The translations under genes were made by a program, and so were the position numbers. From Pseudocercospora fijiensis CIRAD86 (taxonomy: Eukaryota; Ascomycota; Dothideomycetes; Mycosphaerellales; Mycosphaerellaceae), in the NCBI RefSeq assembly GCF_000340215.1, contig NW_006921535.1, positions 3,520,596-3,584,595 of the forward strand: a DNA stretch of 64,000 nt. The letters are read 5' to 3'. Of the stretch, positions 46,091 through 56,900 are shown one piece after another (within the stretch, counting starts at the first letter, position 1; each line of letters starts with the position of its first letter). The notes beneath the pieces were generated by a model that saw only the letters and a program-made list of their open reading frames with translations, searched no databases and was not told the origin of the DNA.

Positions 46091-47167
46091 CTATATTCTA
46101 CCCTTCTTCGACAGCCTTCTCTTCTTCATGTCAAAGGCACCACCCATCCCATCACCTCTCGGCCCATCTTCCACTGCTCCTCTCTTCCGACTCTTATCCA
46201 GAGCACTATCCTTCCCCTTCCTCTTCGTCAGATCACCAATCCTGTCCAGACTATCACCCAAGCCTCTCCACTCCTCGCCACCAAACCCACCGTCACGCTG
46301 ACGACCGAGACCTTTCTTCGCTCTTTCCTTCTTAGACATAGCCGGCAGACGGACAAGATTCGTCTCTTCATATTCCCGCCGCTCAGCTTCTTCCCGCATC
46401 TGCTTCGCGTTCTTGCTCTGTCGACCACCAGCAGCCAAATTGCTACCGACACTTGGCTGTGCAAGAGGTGCTTGCGACAGCTCAGTAGACACATACTCGT
46501 CCAGCGTAGCGGATCTAGCCGGTCTGCGCTCGGCCTTCTCTCTTCGATCTGTCGTCGGCATGGCCGTGGCAGAAATGCGAGGAGGTCTGTAGACACCGTC
46601 CTCCTGGCTCTTTGCTCGAGCAGCAGATTTCGCTTCTCTTTGCTGTCCAGCCGTCATGGTAGCGAGTCTTGGCGCATGGCCAATCATGTCTGCTCCCAGG
46701 TCTGCCTCGCTGTCTGAATCCGAGTCTGAGTGGCTATCGTCGTCGGTCTCGCCTTCCTTGGCATGGCCGTTCGCCTTTGCATTCTGTGTCGCTCTCTGCT
46801 GCGACGCTCTCTCCTCGTCATCCGCAAGCTTCACAATTCGGTCCACCTGATATTTGAGCTTCTGTTCGATCGGTCTCACGCCTCTTTCCAAATAGACCCT
46901 ATGCTCGACGAGTTTCTCGGTGATATCGGTGCTGAGCTTTCGTGCTTCTTCAGCATCAACACCATCTTTTATGCTGCGTATGACGTTCAGATTCCGTAGC
47001 GCGAGCGCTTGGAGATACGAGAGGAAGATTTCGTTCTTGGTGTCGAAGAGCGTTATGCCATTTTCGGTCGCTTGTAGTGCATCTGTAGCAGGCAAACCAC
47101 TTATAGCAGTCTCTGTGGATGTCGCGAATTCTGTCAGAATATCTGACAGAGATCTCATAGCCGCCAT
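46091..47167 (-). CDS. LCP5: Lcp5/neuroguidin, U3 snoRNP-associated ribosome biogenesis factor
   Basis: Single exon, 358 aa from the ATG at 47167; an in-frame ATG at 47203 would add 12 residues. Members of the Sas10/Utp3/C1D family act in the small-subunit processome on pre-rRNA in the nucleolus. The Sas10/C1D helical domain covers about 30-130 (EIFLSYLQALALRNLNVIRS, then GVRPIEQKLKYQVDRIVKLA). An acidic Ser/Asp run follows. The diagnostic C-terminal block REYEETNLVRLPAMSKKERA comes next, and the end is Lys/Arg-rich (KKRRLSKKGRI), as in yeast Lcp5. Identification rests on both the domain and the C-terminal block. Confidence 0.92.
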   Translation of the reverse strand: MAAMRSLSDILTEFATSTETAISGLPATDALQATENGITLFDTKNEIFLSYLQALALRNLNVIRSIKDGVDAEEARKLSTDITEKLVEHRVYLERGVRPIEQKLKYQVDRIVKLADDEERASQQRATQNAKANGHAKEGETDDDSHSDSDSDSEADLGADMIGHAPRLATMTAGQQREAKSAARAKSQEDGVYRPPRISATAMPTTDRREKAERRPARSATLDEYVSTELSQAPLAQPSVGSNLAAGGRQSKNAKQMREEAERREYEETNLVRLPAMSKKERAKKGLGRQRDGGFGGEEWRGLGDSLDRIGDLTKRKGKDSALDKSRKRGAVEDGPRGDGMGGAFDMKKRRLSKKGRI

Positions 47168-47549
47168 GATGTGTATTGTTTTCTGCAAAGGTACCCACGA
47201 CATCTCTTCAGAAGCTGTATGAAATTTTGGTGGAGCTGCTGACTGAGCTCTGAAACTCTATCTCGACGCGCTGCTTCTGAGCCTCTGAGGCTTCGTCCTC
47301 CTCCCCTCTCACAACAAACTAACAGCTTGACGATCTTGGGCAACGCACGGAATATGAGCCAGATTCTCTCCATATAAACTTGAAGATCTTTCTATGCGCG
47401 TTTTCTACCTGGTTGCTCTTTAAGCTGAAGCCATCTGGATCGCCAGGCTGGTAGCCAACACATTTCACAAAGGTCAAGTCACCGAATCACATCAGGGCCG
47501 GAAAAGAGGATCTACACAATGACCAAGCTTGAGAAGTTCCCGACTGTGT
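47168..47549. other. intergenic region upstream of LCP5
   Basis: About 380 bp between the ACAD stop and the LCP5 start, both on the minus strand. No gene or repeat seen. Confidence 0.5.
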
Positions 47550-49118
47550 CTAAAGGTTCGACTTCACCATCCCGTTAAAGCCCTTGACCTTTCGGCCGCC
47601 AAGTTGCTTGTCTTCGACGTTGTACTTTCTCATCAGCTCTTCGGTCGTCTTCCTCTGCCTGTCGATTCGCTCTCTGCATTCCTGTGCGCGCGCTTTGTTT
47701 TCTCTCCGGCCCATCTGGTTCAAGTGCACCTCATCTGGACCATCAGCAATACGGATCGTCCTAATGTGTGCCCAAGAGCTTGCCAGCGGAGTGTCTTGGC
47801 AAACTCCCATCGCACCGTGAGCCTGAACAGCTCGGTCGATGACGGTGCATGCCATCGTTGGAGTAATAACCTTGGCTTGAGCGATTTCGACGAGTGCGGC
47901 CTTCGCATCACCATTGTCGATCTTAATGGCAGCATTCAGGACAATTAAGCGGGCTGAATCAATCTCAATTCTGGACTTGGCGACCCACTCAAGCAGGACA
48001 CCATGTTCTCGCAGGGGCTTGCCGAAAGGAATCTTCCTTTCATCGTTCAGACGAGCAATCATCCATTCGAGAGCGACCTCTGCGGCACCAATCGATCTCA
48101 TTGCATGATGAATTCTGCCTGGGCCGAGACGTCCTTGCATGATTTCGTTACCACGACCGAAACCAAGGAGCAGGTTCGACATCGGTACGCGGACATTATT
48201 GAATGTGATGTGACCGTGGCCATGTGGTGCACTGCTTCTTGTCAGCTGGTCGTTATCTCCTGTCCGCTCCAAGACTGCACTTACTCATCATATCCATAGA
48301 CGGAAAGCATTCGATGCACAGTCAGCCCCTTAGCGTCAGATGGCACCAGGACCATACTCTGTCGCTTGTATCGATCCTGGCTGTTCTTGTCGCTCAAACC
48401 CATAACAATGTAAATCTTGCATCGATCATCTCCAGCTCCCGAACTCCACCATTTGCTGCCATTGAGGACAATCTCGTTTCCTTCTTGTCGGATATCAAGG
48501 CTGATATTACTTCCGTCCGAACTCGCCTTGTCTACCAATTGTTAGCTACCATCCTCATACTCTATTCTTCACCCATGTCGCCTGCTCACCTGGCTCAGTC
48601 ATCAAGAAACCACTTCTAATCTCTCCAGCGAGCAAAGGCCTCAACCAGTTCTGCTTCTGCTCATGTGTACCATACCTAGCAATAACCTCCATATTTCCTG
48701 TATCCGGCGCAGCACAGTTGCAAGCCTCACTACCCAGGCTGCTCCTTCCCAGAAGCTCGGCCATCAAACCATACTCCACATTCGTGAAACCTCCAGCGCC
48801 TCCATATTGATCGTATTCCGCGAGATTGGCATAATGGTTTCTAGGCAAGAACATATTCCACAATCCTAATTCTCTTGCCCTCTTTTTCAGATCGTCGAGG
48901 ATGGAGCCATGACCTTCCCATCTCTCATCGCCGATACCGGTCTGTGCGCCGTATACTGCATCGGCTGGGATGACTTCTTCGTCAATCCATTTTTCGATCA
49001 CGTCGAGAAGCTTCTTAGCTTTGTCACTGACGAATGGAGCTACGATTGGAGGTATGCGTTGCGAAGCTGGGAGTCTGGGCTTTGCGCCTGCGATTGGAAG
49101 TGGGGGTGCATTCGACAT
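47550..49118 (-). CDS. acyl-CoA dehydrogenase, ACAD10/11-like
   Basis: Three exons on the minus strand: 48590-49118, 48285-48531 and 47550-48231, giving 485 aa. FAD-dependent; it introduces the C2-C3 double bond of acyl-CoAs in beta-oxidation. Motifs: [40 protein letters not shown], and [16 protein letters not shown] across the first splice (phase 1), the classic FAD-binding TEP block. [19 protein letters not shown] is followed by [20 protein letters not shown] across the second splice, where acceptor AAGCAG at 48232 restores the frame. [18 protein letters not shown] is the conserved end with the adenine-binding region. No clear mitochondrial or peroxisomal signal is visible, so the site is uncertain. 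Confidence 0.92.
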
Positions 49119-49443
49119 TTTGGAGGTTTGATGGTTTCTGGAACAATGGAAAGAGAGGCGACGAGGAGGATAAGAGAAGGCTAAAGAGAGGTCTCTCACC
49201 TATTCTAAAAGACAAGATGGATCTATACAATCCTTCTGAGACATCAACCGGGCCTCACCTCGGGCGTGTCAATGCTGTAGTTGTCAGAACGAGGGGTGAG
49301 CCCGAGGTTGATCGCAAGCTCCACTGTGTGCACGGAGTATCCTCGGCGCAATGGAAGGCGAGCTATTCAAACACTCGTCAAATATTGACGAGAGCAACAT
49401 ATGCCTGCACACTGGGCACTGCCAGGTGCAGTGACAGACTGCG
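49119..49443. other. intergenic region upstream of the acyl-CoA dehydrogenase
   Basis: About 325 bp between the ACAD start and the MULE derivative; nothing else seen. Confidence 0.5.
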
Positions 49444-50054
49444 GGGCGAGACTATTCGAGAATCCACTCCGGTTATTCGAGAATCCGGGCATCCGATCAC
49501 GGAGGAGGCCTAAGGCAAATTTGTTAGTTATGTTCTCCACCGCTAGACCTCACCGTTACCGCTGTTTTAATCGCTGTTTTAACCTGACCTCGCTGTCGCT
49601 GTCGATAGCTATATTGTCAAGCCCTTCTGCGCAGTTATAAGCCGAGTGTAATGCCGCCGCCTCTACTACCACCGCCACCACCGCTACTACCGCCGCCGCC
49701 GCCCGCTCCGAGGGCTCTACCAGTACCTACAGCGCTAGCAGGTATACTAGATTACACTGAGATTGTATAGCAGGAACTATACGTTGATGCGAGGGTCGTA
49801 GAACCTCATTTGCTAGGCAGGCAGTATGCCTAGAACAGTCAGGATCAGCTATAGTATCGAATTCTACGTCCATTATTCACTCAATTCTTCTTTCCTACGT
49901 CATTATTCTACTAAGCAGCCAGCATAGGCATCAGAAGTCACTATGCGATGTTCTACAGTATGGATTACTAACAATGTAGTCTCACCGAGACCGGAGCGGC
50001 CCTGGGTCCGTAGATTCTCGAATAACCGGAGTGGATTCTCGAATAGCCTCGCCC
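49444..50054 (+). mobile_element. 611-bp non-autonomous derivative (MITE-like) of the MULE
   Basis: Ends are GGGCGAGACTATTCGAGAAT (49444 on) and its inverted copy closing at 50054. Its left arm (49444 to about 49705) matches the MULE right end (10592 back to about 10330). Its right arm (about 49706-50054) matches the MULE left end (7160 to about 7530). The middle 2.8 kb with the transposase is missing, and the junction lies in a GC-rich CCGCCGCC stretch. It still contains many CCA, TCA and TGG trinucleotides, so it has largely escaped RIP. It is inverted relative to the MULE. I see no 9-bp target duplication (CAGACTGCG left, TCCAGCGAG right). It lies 60 bp beyond the GH43 stop codon. Confidence 0.9.
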
Positions 50055-50113
50055 TCCAGCGAGGTTTTGAAGAAGACACAATCCGACTTGTACAGTATCG
50101 CTACAGGATCTGT

Positions 50114-51487
50114 TCAAATCCTATCATAAATTTCGACTCCGTCCACGAGGAACGCTGTACCATCAAAGTCAACCAGCTTTAGCTCAACCTTCGAACCGGA
50201 CTTCAAAGTCATCGGCAAAGGAGCTCTTTGAGCAAACGTGTTTGCTCTTGTGGTCTCGAGGCTAGCCCAGCCTTCCACAGCCTGGCCATCAACCGTGCCA
50301 ACAATGTGTCTGAAGGCATTCTTGGCGCCAGGGTATGTGTAGAGGATTTGCACGACCTTGTAACCTTCGCTGCCATCCCATGTAAAAGTGAATGTGTTCG
50401 ATGAGGTCATATTCGCTGCTATGCCGCCTGCGCAGCCATCATGGCATTCGGTGAGAGTGGTACTATATGTAGTGGAATTGGCTGCCGTGATTGTCGTAAA
50501 AGGAAGGTCTTCCCATGTTCCTGTTGCCACGTCCAGCGTCCATCCTCCGGTAGAACGCAAAGTCAAACCGGTGCGATTGTAGAGCACTGGATAGAAAGCG
50601 TAGGTTGAGGTACCAAGAGCGTTTGCATTCCAGTGATCTCCGAGGTATAAGTGAAATGTATCCGAAGATCCGTTGATAGTGATATCGTATGCATTTTGCG
50701 TCAAGTACGCGTAGGCACCCTTGGGATGCAAGAGTGTAGCATCAGTCCAAGGTCCAGACATAGATTCTGCTACATGATAGCCATTGTCTGTAGGCGTCCA
50801 TCCATCTTGGGGAGAGAATAGCAGATAGTACTTTCCGTCGATTTTGAAGACACCTGGCGCCTCCTGATAAACACTTCTGAAGGTGTAGATAGCCTCTGTA
50901 ACGTTGTAGTAATCGCTGTCAAGTGTGGCGATCTGGAAGTCGGCGTTGTCTGAAGTCGCAAAGACCAAGTACGCCTGACTGCTATCTGGGTCCTTCCAGA
51001 TCGTCATATCGCGAGAGTCGTTGCCAAAGGGTTTGAAGTTGCCTTTCCACGAGTACTGGCCATTGATCGTTTTGCTTGTCGCAACACCAACTTGTGCTGC
51101 TCCATAGTTCGACGAGTCGCCATGGAACCACATCACATATTCCGAGTTCTTCTCGTTGTACAGCACTTTCGGTCGCTCAACAATGCGCTCGCTAGAGATG
51201 TTGGTGTTCGCTATAGGCGAGAGCACTGGTCCTTGATTCTCCCACGTCGACAGGTCTGAGGACTTGTAGCACGACACTCCTTGGAAAGTGCCGCCCGTCG
51301 TTTCTCCAGTTTTATTCTCGCCGAACCAGTACCAAGATCCATCGCCATCGTGGGCTTGTATGATGTTGCCTCCATGAGCTTGGATGAAATTGCCGTCTGT
51401 ATCAGTGAGGTTCAGAAGCGGGAAGAAAGTAGCAGATGCAGCCAATCGTGCCAAGGCTAGTGGCGCGAATGCTTTGAAAAGAAACAT
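50114..51487 (-). CDS. secreted GH43 enzyme, exo-beta-1,3-galactanase-like
   Basis: Single exon, 457 aa, with signal peptide (MFLFKAFAPLALARLAASAT). The closest subgroup by motif is GH43 subfamily 24, which trims the beta-1,3-galactan backbone of arabinogalactan proteins. IQAHGGNIIQAHDG and WYWFGENKTGE are typical of it. Candidate catalytic residues: Glu104 (IVERPKVLY), Glu209 (YQEAPGVFKIDGKYYLLFSP) and Gln264 (YLTQNAYD). The order Glu, Glu, Gln matches the published catalytic set of this subfamily, which lacks the usual Asp base. A C-terminal beta-sandwich-like module (about 330-457, with FTFTWDGSEGYKVVQILY and KLVDFDGTAFLVDGVEI) may bind carbohydrate. Substrate is inferred. A polyol dehydrogenase gene lies 1.2 kb away. 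Confidence 0.85.
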   Translation of the reverse strand: MFLFKAFAPLALARLAASATFFPLLNLTDTDGNFIQAHGGNIIQAHDGDGSWYWFGENKTGETTGGTFQGVSCYKSSDLSTWENQGPVLSPIANTNISSERIVERPKVLYNEKNSEYVMWFHGDSSNYGAAQVGVATSKTINGQYSWKGNFKPFGNDSRDMTIWKDPDSSQAYLVFATSDNADFQIATLDSDYYNVTEAIYTFRSVYQEAPGVFKIDGKYYLLFSPQDGWTPTDNGYHVAESMSGPWTDATLLHPKGAYAYLTQNAYDITINGSSDTFHLYLGDHWNANALGTSTYAFYPVLYNRTGLTLRSTGGWTLDVATGTWEDLPFTTITAANSTTYSTTLTECHDGCAGGIAANMTSSNTFTFTWDGSEGYKVVQILYTYPGAKNAFRHIVGTVDGQAVEGWASLETTRANTFAQRAPLPMTLKSGSKVELKLVDFDGTAFLVDGVEIYDRI

Positions 51488-51785
51488 GGTGACGGTAGGG
51501 ATAAGTCTGGTAGGATTCTGCAGGAAGATACCTTAGCACTGATATATCTCTTTGAAGAGTCACACCGGATGAAGTACGGTACCTGAAGAGATCACTCCAC
51601 ATCTCGGACAAAATGCGAGGCCTTGGGACAAGATATGGAGAAAATTGCGGATCGACAGGTCTATCATGCAGTATAGCCTCTTGCGCTGCATTGGAACTTG
51701 GTTGATCGACATTCTTCCGTCTCTGAGGTTCCCCAGCTGCCATGAGGGTGAAGGATGTATCACTCAAAGCTTACCGGGCTGTCTC

Positions 51786-52175
51786 GGACCGAGATGCGCA
51801 AAGAGATCATCATCAATGCGAAGCGTCTCATACGAAGCTTTTGCTTTCTTGACAGGGTGCCTGTCCATCGCCTCGGGCCACAGAACAGCGCTTCCCATCA
51901 AGAACGCAATACTGGCCCATCGAGGACCAAAATCGCCGTGATACTCGCACCAGGACGCCGAGCCGTTTCCAAAGGACGCACTGAGAGTCCAGCCAACGCT
52001 GCCGACCAGGTTCCAGGTGCCGATCCACTATCCTATTCGTTTTGGCGCTGGTTCATACCATTTCTCCTGGACGTCGAGCACGTAAAGCAGAGAAGCAGTC
52101 ACGAAAAGTCTGCCGCCGATCGTGTGAGCCAGCCAGCAAACACCCCAAAGCACGGGCTGTGAGGCATTGTTATGT
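51786..52175 (-). pseudogene. relic of a multi-span integral membrane protein (YrhK-like end)
   Basis: Minus-strand frame reading QPVLWGVCWLAHTIGGRLF, then TASLLYVLDVQEKWYEPAPK, an in-frame TAG at 52028-52030, and WIGTWNLVGSVGWTLSASFG, SIAFLMGSAVLWPEAMDRHP and VKKAKASYETLR. The alternation of membrane-like helices with a WYEPAPK loop, and the closing GS..LW.EA.D.HPV pattern, resemble a family of fungal membrane proteins of unknown role related to YrhK-type domains. The stop sits where a Trp or similar residue is expected, no start codon was found upstream, and the frame ends at a GTAAGC near 51775 without a clear next exon. It is therefore read as a decayed gene. Family name is uncertain. Confidence 0.5.
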
Positions 52176-52709
52176 ATGCGTTACTGTTCAGACATTGATG
52201 CATGGTGCCCGGATCACCGAAACAAAATACCGTTTTCTCGCTTTGCTGGTTGTTATGATGAATGTTGGTATCAGCGACCTCTCCATCTCCTGAATCCTGA
52301 CAGTAGATTGGCTGGGATATCCGGGCGAAACAATCTGGTTCACTGATTACTAGGCATGATCACCATCACTTGCAATGTCATGCAGTGCTTCGGCTTTCCC
52401 CATTGACCACTGCGGCATCGGAGGCGAGTCCCGTAGTTCTACTGCCGAACATTGACAGCTCCACAAGCTCCTAAGTGAGGAGCCGGCATCATCTTGGCCA
52501 TCTTGCCTATGGCTACACGCAAGCTGAGACAGGTACCCACGCCGTAAGAGCGTAGGATTGGAGCTCTTGAAGGTTATGACAAAGTCCTAAATGCAAGTAT
52601 TCGTCTCACTTCTCTCTCTGTCCGTCTCCTTCATAGCCAGCTTGTGATTGGAAGAAAGTGGAATTACTACGCCCATAACGGCAATAATACAGCGGCACAT
52701 CACATCGAT
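52176..52709. other. intergenic region upstream of the polyol dehydrogenase
   Basis: No supported gene; missing 5' parts of the membrane-protein relic might have been here. Confidence 0.4.
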
Positions 52710-53952
52710 ATGGGACAAGAACGAAATCAGACGAATGGTGTCAATGCCACAGCACCTCCTATCCAGCCTTTCGTGCCGGACAAGGCAAATCCGGCCCTTT
52801 ATACGAATGAGAAGCGAGAGATCTTCATGGCTGATTCGCCCGAATTGCAACCAGGTCCCAATGACTGCGTTGTACGCATGCGATGTAATGGTATTTGCGG
52901 GTAAGCAACGAGCAAGCAAAGCCTTGGAGAAGCCTCATACTGACATGGACCAGATCTGATGTTCACTTCTGGCACACCGGCCGCATCGGCCCCTTGATAG
53001 TCGACTGTCCTCACGTCCTTGGACACGAAGGCGCTGGAGAAGTGGTTTGGTCTGGCGCAAATGTGAAGCATCTCAAACCTGGCGATAGAGTTGCTGTTGA
53101 ACCTGGCGTCCCATGCGATAACTGCTATCAATGCTCCAGTGGCAATTACAATCTTTGCGCAGACGTCGCTTTCTCTGGTGTGCCTCCATACTCAGGCTCG
53201 ATTCGAAGATGGCATGTTCATCCATCGAAATTCTTACACAAGATTCCCGACAACCTATCCTTCTCGGACGGTGCACTGCTTGAGCCGCTTAGCGTTGTCC
53301 TTCACGGCTTCGAACGAGCTCCGATCAAACTGGGTGAACCGACTGTCATCTGTGGTGCTGGACCGATTGGAATGTGTGCTTTGGCTGTTGCAAAAGCGAG
53401 TGGCGCTGCGCCCATCATTGTCACTGACTTGGATGCCGGACGACTGAAGTTTGCTAAAGAATGGGTGCCGAACTGCATACCTTTCCAGATTGATCTGAAG
53501 AAGAGCGCCGAGGAGACCGCCAAGCACATTGTTCAGACCTGTATAGATGCCGGTGCTGATCAACCAAGAGTCGTCTACGAGTGCACAGGTGTGCAACAAA
53601 GCGTGGTGACAGCTTGCTACCTCCCAAGAGCAGCAGGACAAGTCATGGTGATCGGTGTCGGAAAGCCGATCATGAACGAGATTCCTTTCATGCACATTTC
53701 ACTGGCAGAGGTAAGTTGCGTGTGTCAACGGGAGTGATGAAATACTGATACTTGTAGGTCGATCTCAAATTCATCAACAGATACCACCACACTTGGCCAT
53801 CGGCGATCAGCTTACTGCAGCACAAGGTCATCGATCTACAACCCTTGGTAACACATCGCTACACTTTGGATCAAGCACGAGATGCACTGGCAGCGTCGGC
53901 AGATCGTGGTTCGGGTTCTATCAAAATTCACATCGAGGACAACGAGCCCTGA
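52710..53952 (+). CDS. zinc polyol dehydrogenase, L-arabinitol 4-dehydrogenase-like
   Basis: Three exons: 52710-52900, 52954-53710 and 53758-53952, giving 380 aa, close to Trichoderma LAD1 (377). Medium-chain dehydrogenase; NAD+-dependent oxidation of L-arabinitol (or xylitol/sorbitol) in fungal pentose catabolism. Catalytic zinc ligands: Cys in RCNGICGSDVHFWH (rebuilt by the first splice), His-Glu in LGHEGAGEVVW and Glu in ALLEPLSVVLHG. The structural zinc set is VPCDNCYQCSSGNYNLC. The nucleotide fold is CGAGPIGMCALAVAKASGA, ending in ITVTDLD-type acidic residues (IIVTDLDAGR) that favour NAD+ over NADP+. The ATG at 52710 was chosen because it lies shortly before the conserved region. Arabinitol, xylitol and sorbitol activity cannot be separated by eye. 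Confidence 0.9.
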
Positions 53953-54156
53953 TGGACATTGATAGCAGCTCGTATGCAATGAAAGCTACACTTCCCATAG
54001 TCACTCCTCTGCAGCCTTGGTGAGTTCCGAGTCCCTATCCCTGCATCCTTTCGGTGAACGGCTGTATCGTTCTACGTTCCTCTCCCATTCTTGTCCTGGA
54101 TAGTGCCCTGCATGTATGACGTTCCTGTCTTCACTTCTCTTCTATGACGCACGTAG

Positions 54157-54837
54157 CTAATTCGACTCTGTGAATCTCAACCTGCTTGCAGTATTGCAGT
54201 ATGCCTCGAACTGGTCCTTGACGCGAGTAACCACCGAGTATTCTTTGTGATCTTGAATTATTTGGGCTAGATGCTCAGCACGCTCCGCCTCGCTCTGACC
54301 AAGCACTCGCAGAAAAACAATGTTTCCTTGGCAAATGACGAAGGCGAAGTGGTCTGTAGAGCCATAACCAGAATTCGTGCAGTGCCACAACGAATTGCTC
54401 GTCTCGATCGTGAACTTCATGGTATTTTCCATACTGATTTTGTAAGAGTACTCGAAGTGCAAATTTTTCATGCTTTGCATGTCGAATCGTCTCGAAACCT
54501 GATATCTGAGCTTTCCCAGCGGGTCCCCGTCTTGCTTCAGCGCTAGGCGGAACGTTTTCTCGTCGTAGCAGCTGCGGACAGAGGCCTTGAAGATGCCTTG
54601 AGCTTCGTCTTTGACTTGTTTGCAACACTGTAGGAGAGCTGGAGAAGGTGGTTCGCTGTGGAGGAGGTCGACTTCGATCTCGTTCGATGTAAAGGCGAGT
54701 TCGTAAATCTCGTTGCGCAATTCTGGCGCGATGTCAAGCAAGTGGCATGGAGCTGTCGTAGCAACCTCGAGTCGGTCAGCACCGCTGATTTTGCCTGGAA
54801 AGATGTTGGAAGAGTCCGCCGTGGTGGAGTCCATCAT
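54157..54837 (-). CDS. F-box-like hypothetical protein
   Basis: Single exon, 226 aa from the ATG at 54837; another in-frame ATG at 54870 would add 11 residues. The motif CHLLDIAPELRNEIYELAFT is the F-box-like helix of a large Pezizomycotina family, followed by SPALLQCCKQVKDEAQGIFK, its second usual block (here C-K-Q-V-x-x-E-A). The rest is unassigned. It converges on the polyol dehydrogenase with a 204-bp gap. Function unknown. Confidence 0.7.
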   Translation of the reverse strand: MMDSTTADSSNIFPGKISGADRLEVATTAPCHLLDIAPELRNEIYELAFTSNEIEVDLLHSEPPSPALLQCCKQVKDEAQGIFKASVRSCYDEKTFRLALKQDGDPLGKLRYQVSRRFDMQSMKNLHFEYSYKISMENTMKFTIETSNSLWHCTNSGYGSTDHFAFVICQGNIVFLRVLGQSEAERAEHLAQIIQDHKEYSVVTRVKDQFEAYCNTASRLRFTESN

Positions 54838-55192
54838 GATATGAGTCGCCGTGTTAGACTTCTTCAGCATGAAGCAGTATCGTTTATCAGAATTTCGCAG
54901 ATTCGCTTTCGATGGAAGAGGGCTCTTTCCATTCAGGCGCTCCTTCCTCACTTTGGCGAAGCCCCGCTACAGCAGGCTAGCGCCTTCCGCCGAGGGATTG
55001 TATGGGGACAGAATGGAAAGAGGGCAGAGCTTTGATCGTGGTGATTGTTTTGGGCTTGAATTATGATCTAAGAGTTGCTATTTCAAGGTAGATGTGACGG
55101 CCCGGACCGTCCTTTCACATGCAAAATGCTTGATGGACTTCACATTCCGTACCGGCTCCTTGGCGATTTAATCTTTACCACGCAATACATAC
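54838..55192. other. intergenic region between F-box-like gene and LEU2
   Basis: About 355 bp, containing upstream sequence of the F-box-like gene and the LEU2 3' flank. Nothing else seen. Confidence 0.5.
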
Positions 55193-56441
55193 TCATACCC
55201 TCTCCTTCAGCAAACGCCTGACCTCACCTTGTATCGCCTCACTCATATCCTTCGTGGTCGCCTTCCCACCCAAATCTCCCGTTCTCACTTCAAGTCCACC
55301 ATCCTTCTTCGCATCCAAGACCTTCGCAACAGCATCTTCAATAACATCCGCCTCGCGATGCATATTAAACGAGTACCGCAACATCATAGCCAGACTCAGA
55401 ACCTGTGCAACAGGATTCGCCAATCCTTTCCCAGAAATATCCGGCGCAGATCCATGCACAGGTTCATAAAGTCCAACAACACCACCAACGCTATTCTGTC
55501 CAAGATTTGTCCCCGGAGCTCCTGCCAACGACGCACTCGGAAGCAAACCAAGCGATCCCGTGAGCCCTCCACTCTCATCCGATAGAATGTCGCCGAATGT
55601 GTTGTCCGTAACAATCACGCCATTGAACGCCTTCGGTTTCGTAATAAACAACATAGCCAGACTATCCGCGAGCTGATGCTGAAGCTTGACAGTAGGAAAC
55701 TCCTTCTCGAAAACCTCAGTGACCACTCGTCTCCACACTCTCGAGTTAGCAAGCACATTCGCCTTGTCGGCACTGAAGACCGGAAGCGGTGGATCGTGCT
55801 GTAACGCCAAAGCTCCAGCAACGCGAGCAACTCGCTCGATTTCCGGACGACTGTACTCCCAAGGATCACAAGCGTAATCTTGCTCTTCGATTTTGTTGCC
55901 ATAATACGCTCCGCCACAATTCTCTCGAATTAGCATGAAATCTACACCTTCGATGATTTCTCGTTTGATCGGCGACCATTCGATCATGGTTTTTGAAGCG
56001 AATTTACAAGGTCGAAGGTTCGCAAAGATCTAAAACAATATCCATCAATCAGTATATCTCTTTTCCAAAACCTCCAAAATCTCTCTCTTTCCTACTTACC
56101 TGCATCCGTTTCCTAATCCTCAACAACCCACTCTCAGGATTTGGCTGTGCAGTCCCCCATTCCGGCCCCCCAGCACTACCAAAGAACACCGCGTCGACCT
56201 TCTCACATTTCTGCAGGACTTCTTCGGTGACTGAATCTTTATGTTTGTCCAAAGAACAGCCTCCACATAAATCGAAATCACGTTCGAATTTGGCTCCAGT
56301 AGTTTCTTCGATGATGTCTAGAACTTTCAAGGCTTCTGTTACGACTTCTGGTCCAATGTGATCACCTGGAAGAACTAAGATCTTGCCACCTTTTGCTGGA
56401 GGAGGGACTGTTGTGCCGTTGGCTGCGTGGCTTGCTGGCAT
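55193..56441 (-). CDS. LEU2: 3-isopropylmalate dehydrogenase (leucine synthesis)
   Basis: Exons 56100-56441 and 55193-56029, 392 aa. It oxidises and decarboxylates 3-isopropylmalate to 2-oxoisocaproate with NAD+ and Mg2+. Motifs: KILVLPGDHIGPEVVTEALK at the N-terminus; SGLLRIRKRMQ-IFANLRPCK across the splice, the substrate-binding arginines; LADSLAMLFITKPKAFNGVI; the metal-binding VTDNTFGDILSDESGGLTGS; and the NAD+-binding LYEPVHGSAPDISGKGLANP. Length fits the family. The frame is open upstream to an ATG at 56648, which would add 69 residues with no homology; 56441 was preferred. Confidence 0.95.
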
Positions 56442-56900
56442 CTTGGCTCTTCCAGTATCGAGATTGGTTCGGAGAAGAGAAGCAGAGAATTGAATCGATC
56501 GATATATTTCTTGACCAAATACGGATGTCACTGGAAGTCGTACAGAGTCAATGTCTTTCACATACCGCATTCGTTTTTCCGAAGTAAACTGGTTCCCCCG
56601 CGCAGCCAACTCTTCGCCGACTTCGGCAGTTGAGTGAATAGCAAACATGGCAGAGGTGGCAGGTCTAGCGACAACTCCTTGAGTGATCGGTCAAGTGATT
56701 ACTCAGCCGCAAGACGCTACACTGGACCTCAGTAGGTATACACTAGAATTCTCCTTCTTTATTGTATTATTTGTTAGGAAGAACACATTAATTATGTCTC
56801 AAATAACAACCTATAAAACCCGTCCCGCTATACTTAAAGACATAGAAGTACTAGATCGAATCTATTATAACGCAAAAGCAAAATCTATAATATAATAACT
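56442..56900. other. LEU2 upstream region
   Basis: Normal composition up to about 56.75 kb, then AT-rich. A short plus-strand frame (MSQITTYKTRPAILKDIEVL, 56794-56895) has no known family. RIP-like composition starts at about 56.9 kb. Confidence 0.4.

Noticed and set aside
49435..50063. 9-bp target duplication around the short MULE derivative
   Set aside because: Flanks CAGACTGCG and TCCAGCGAG do not match; none is claimed.
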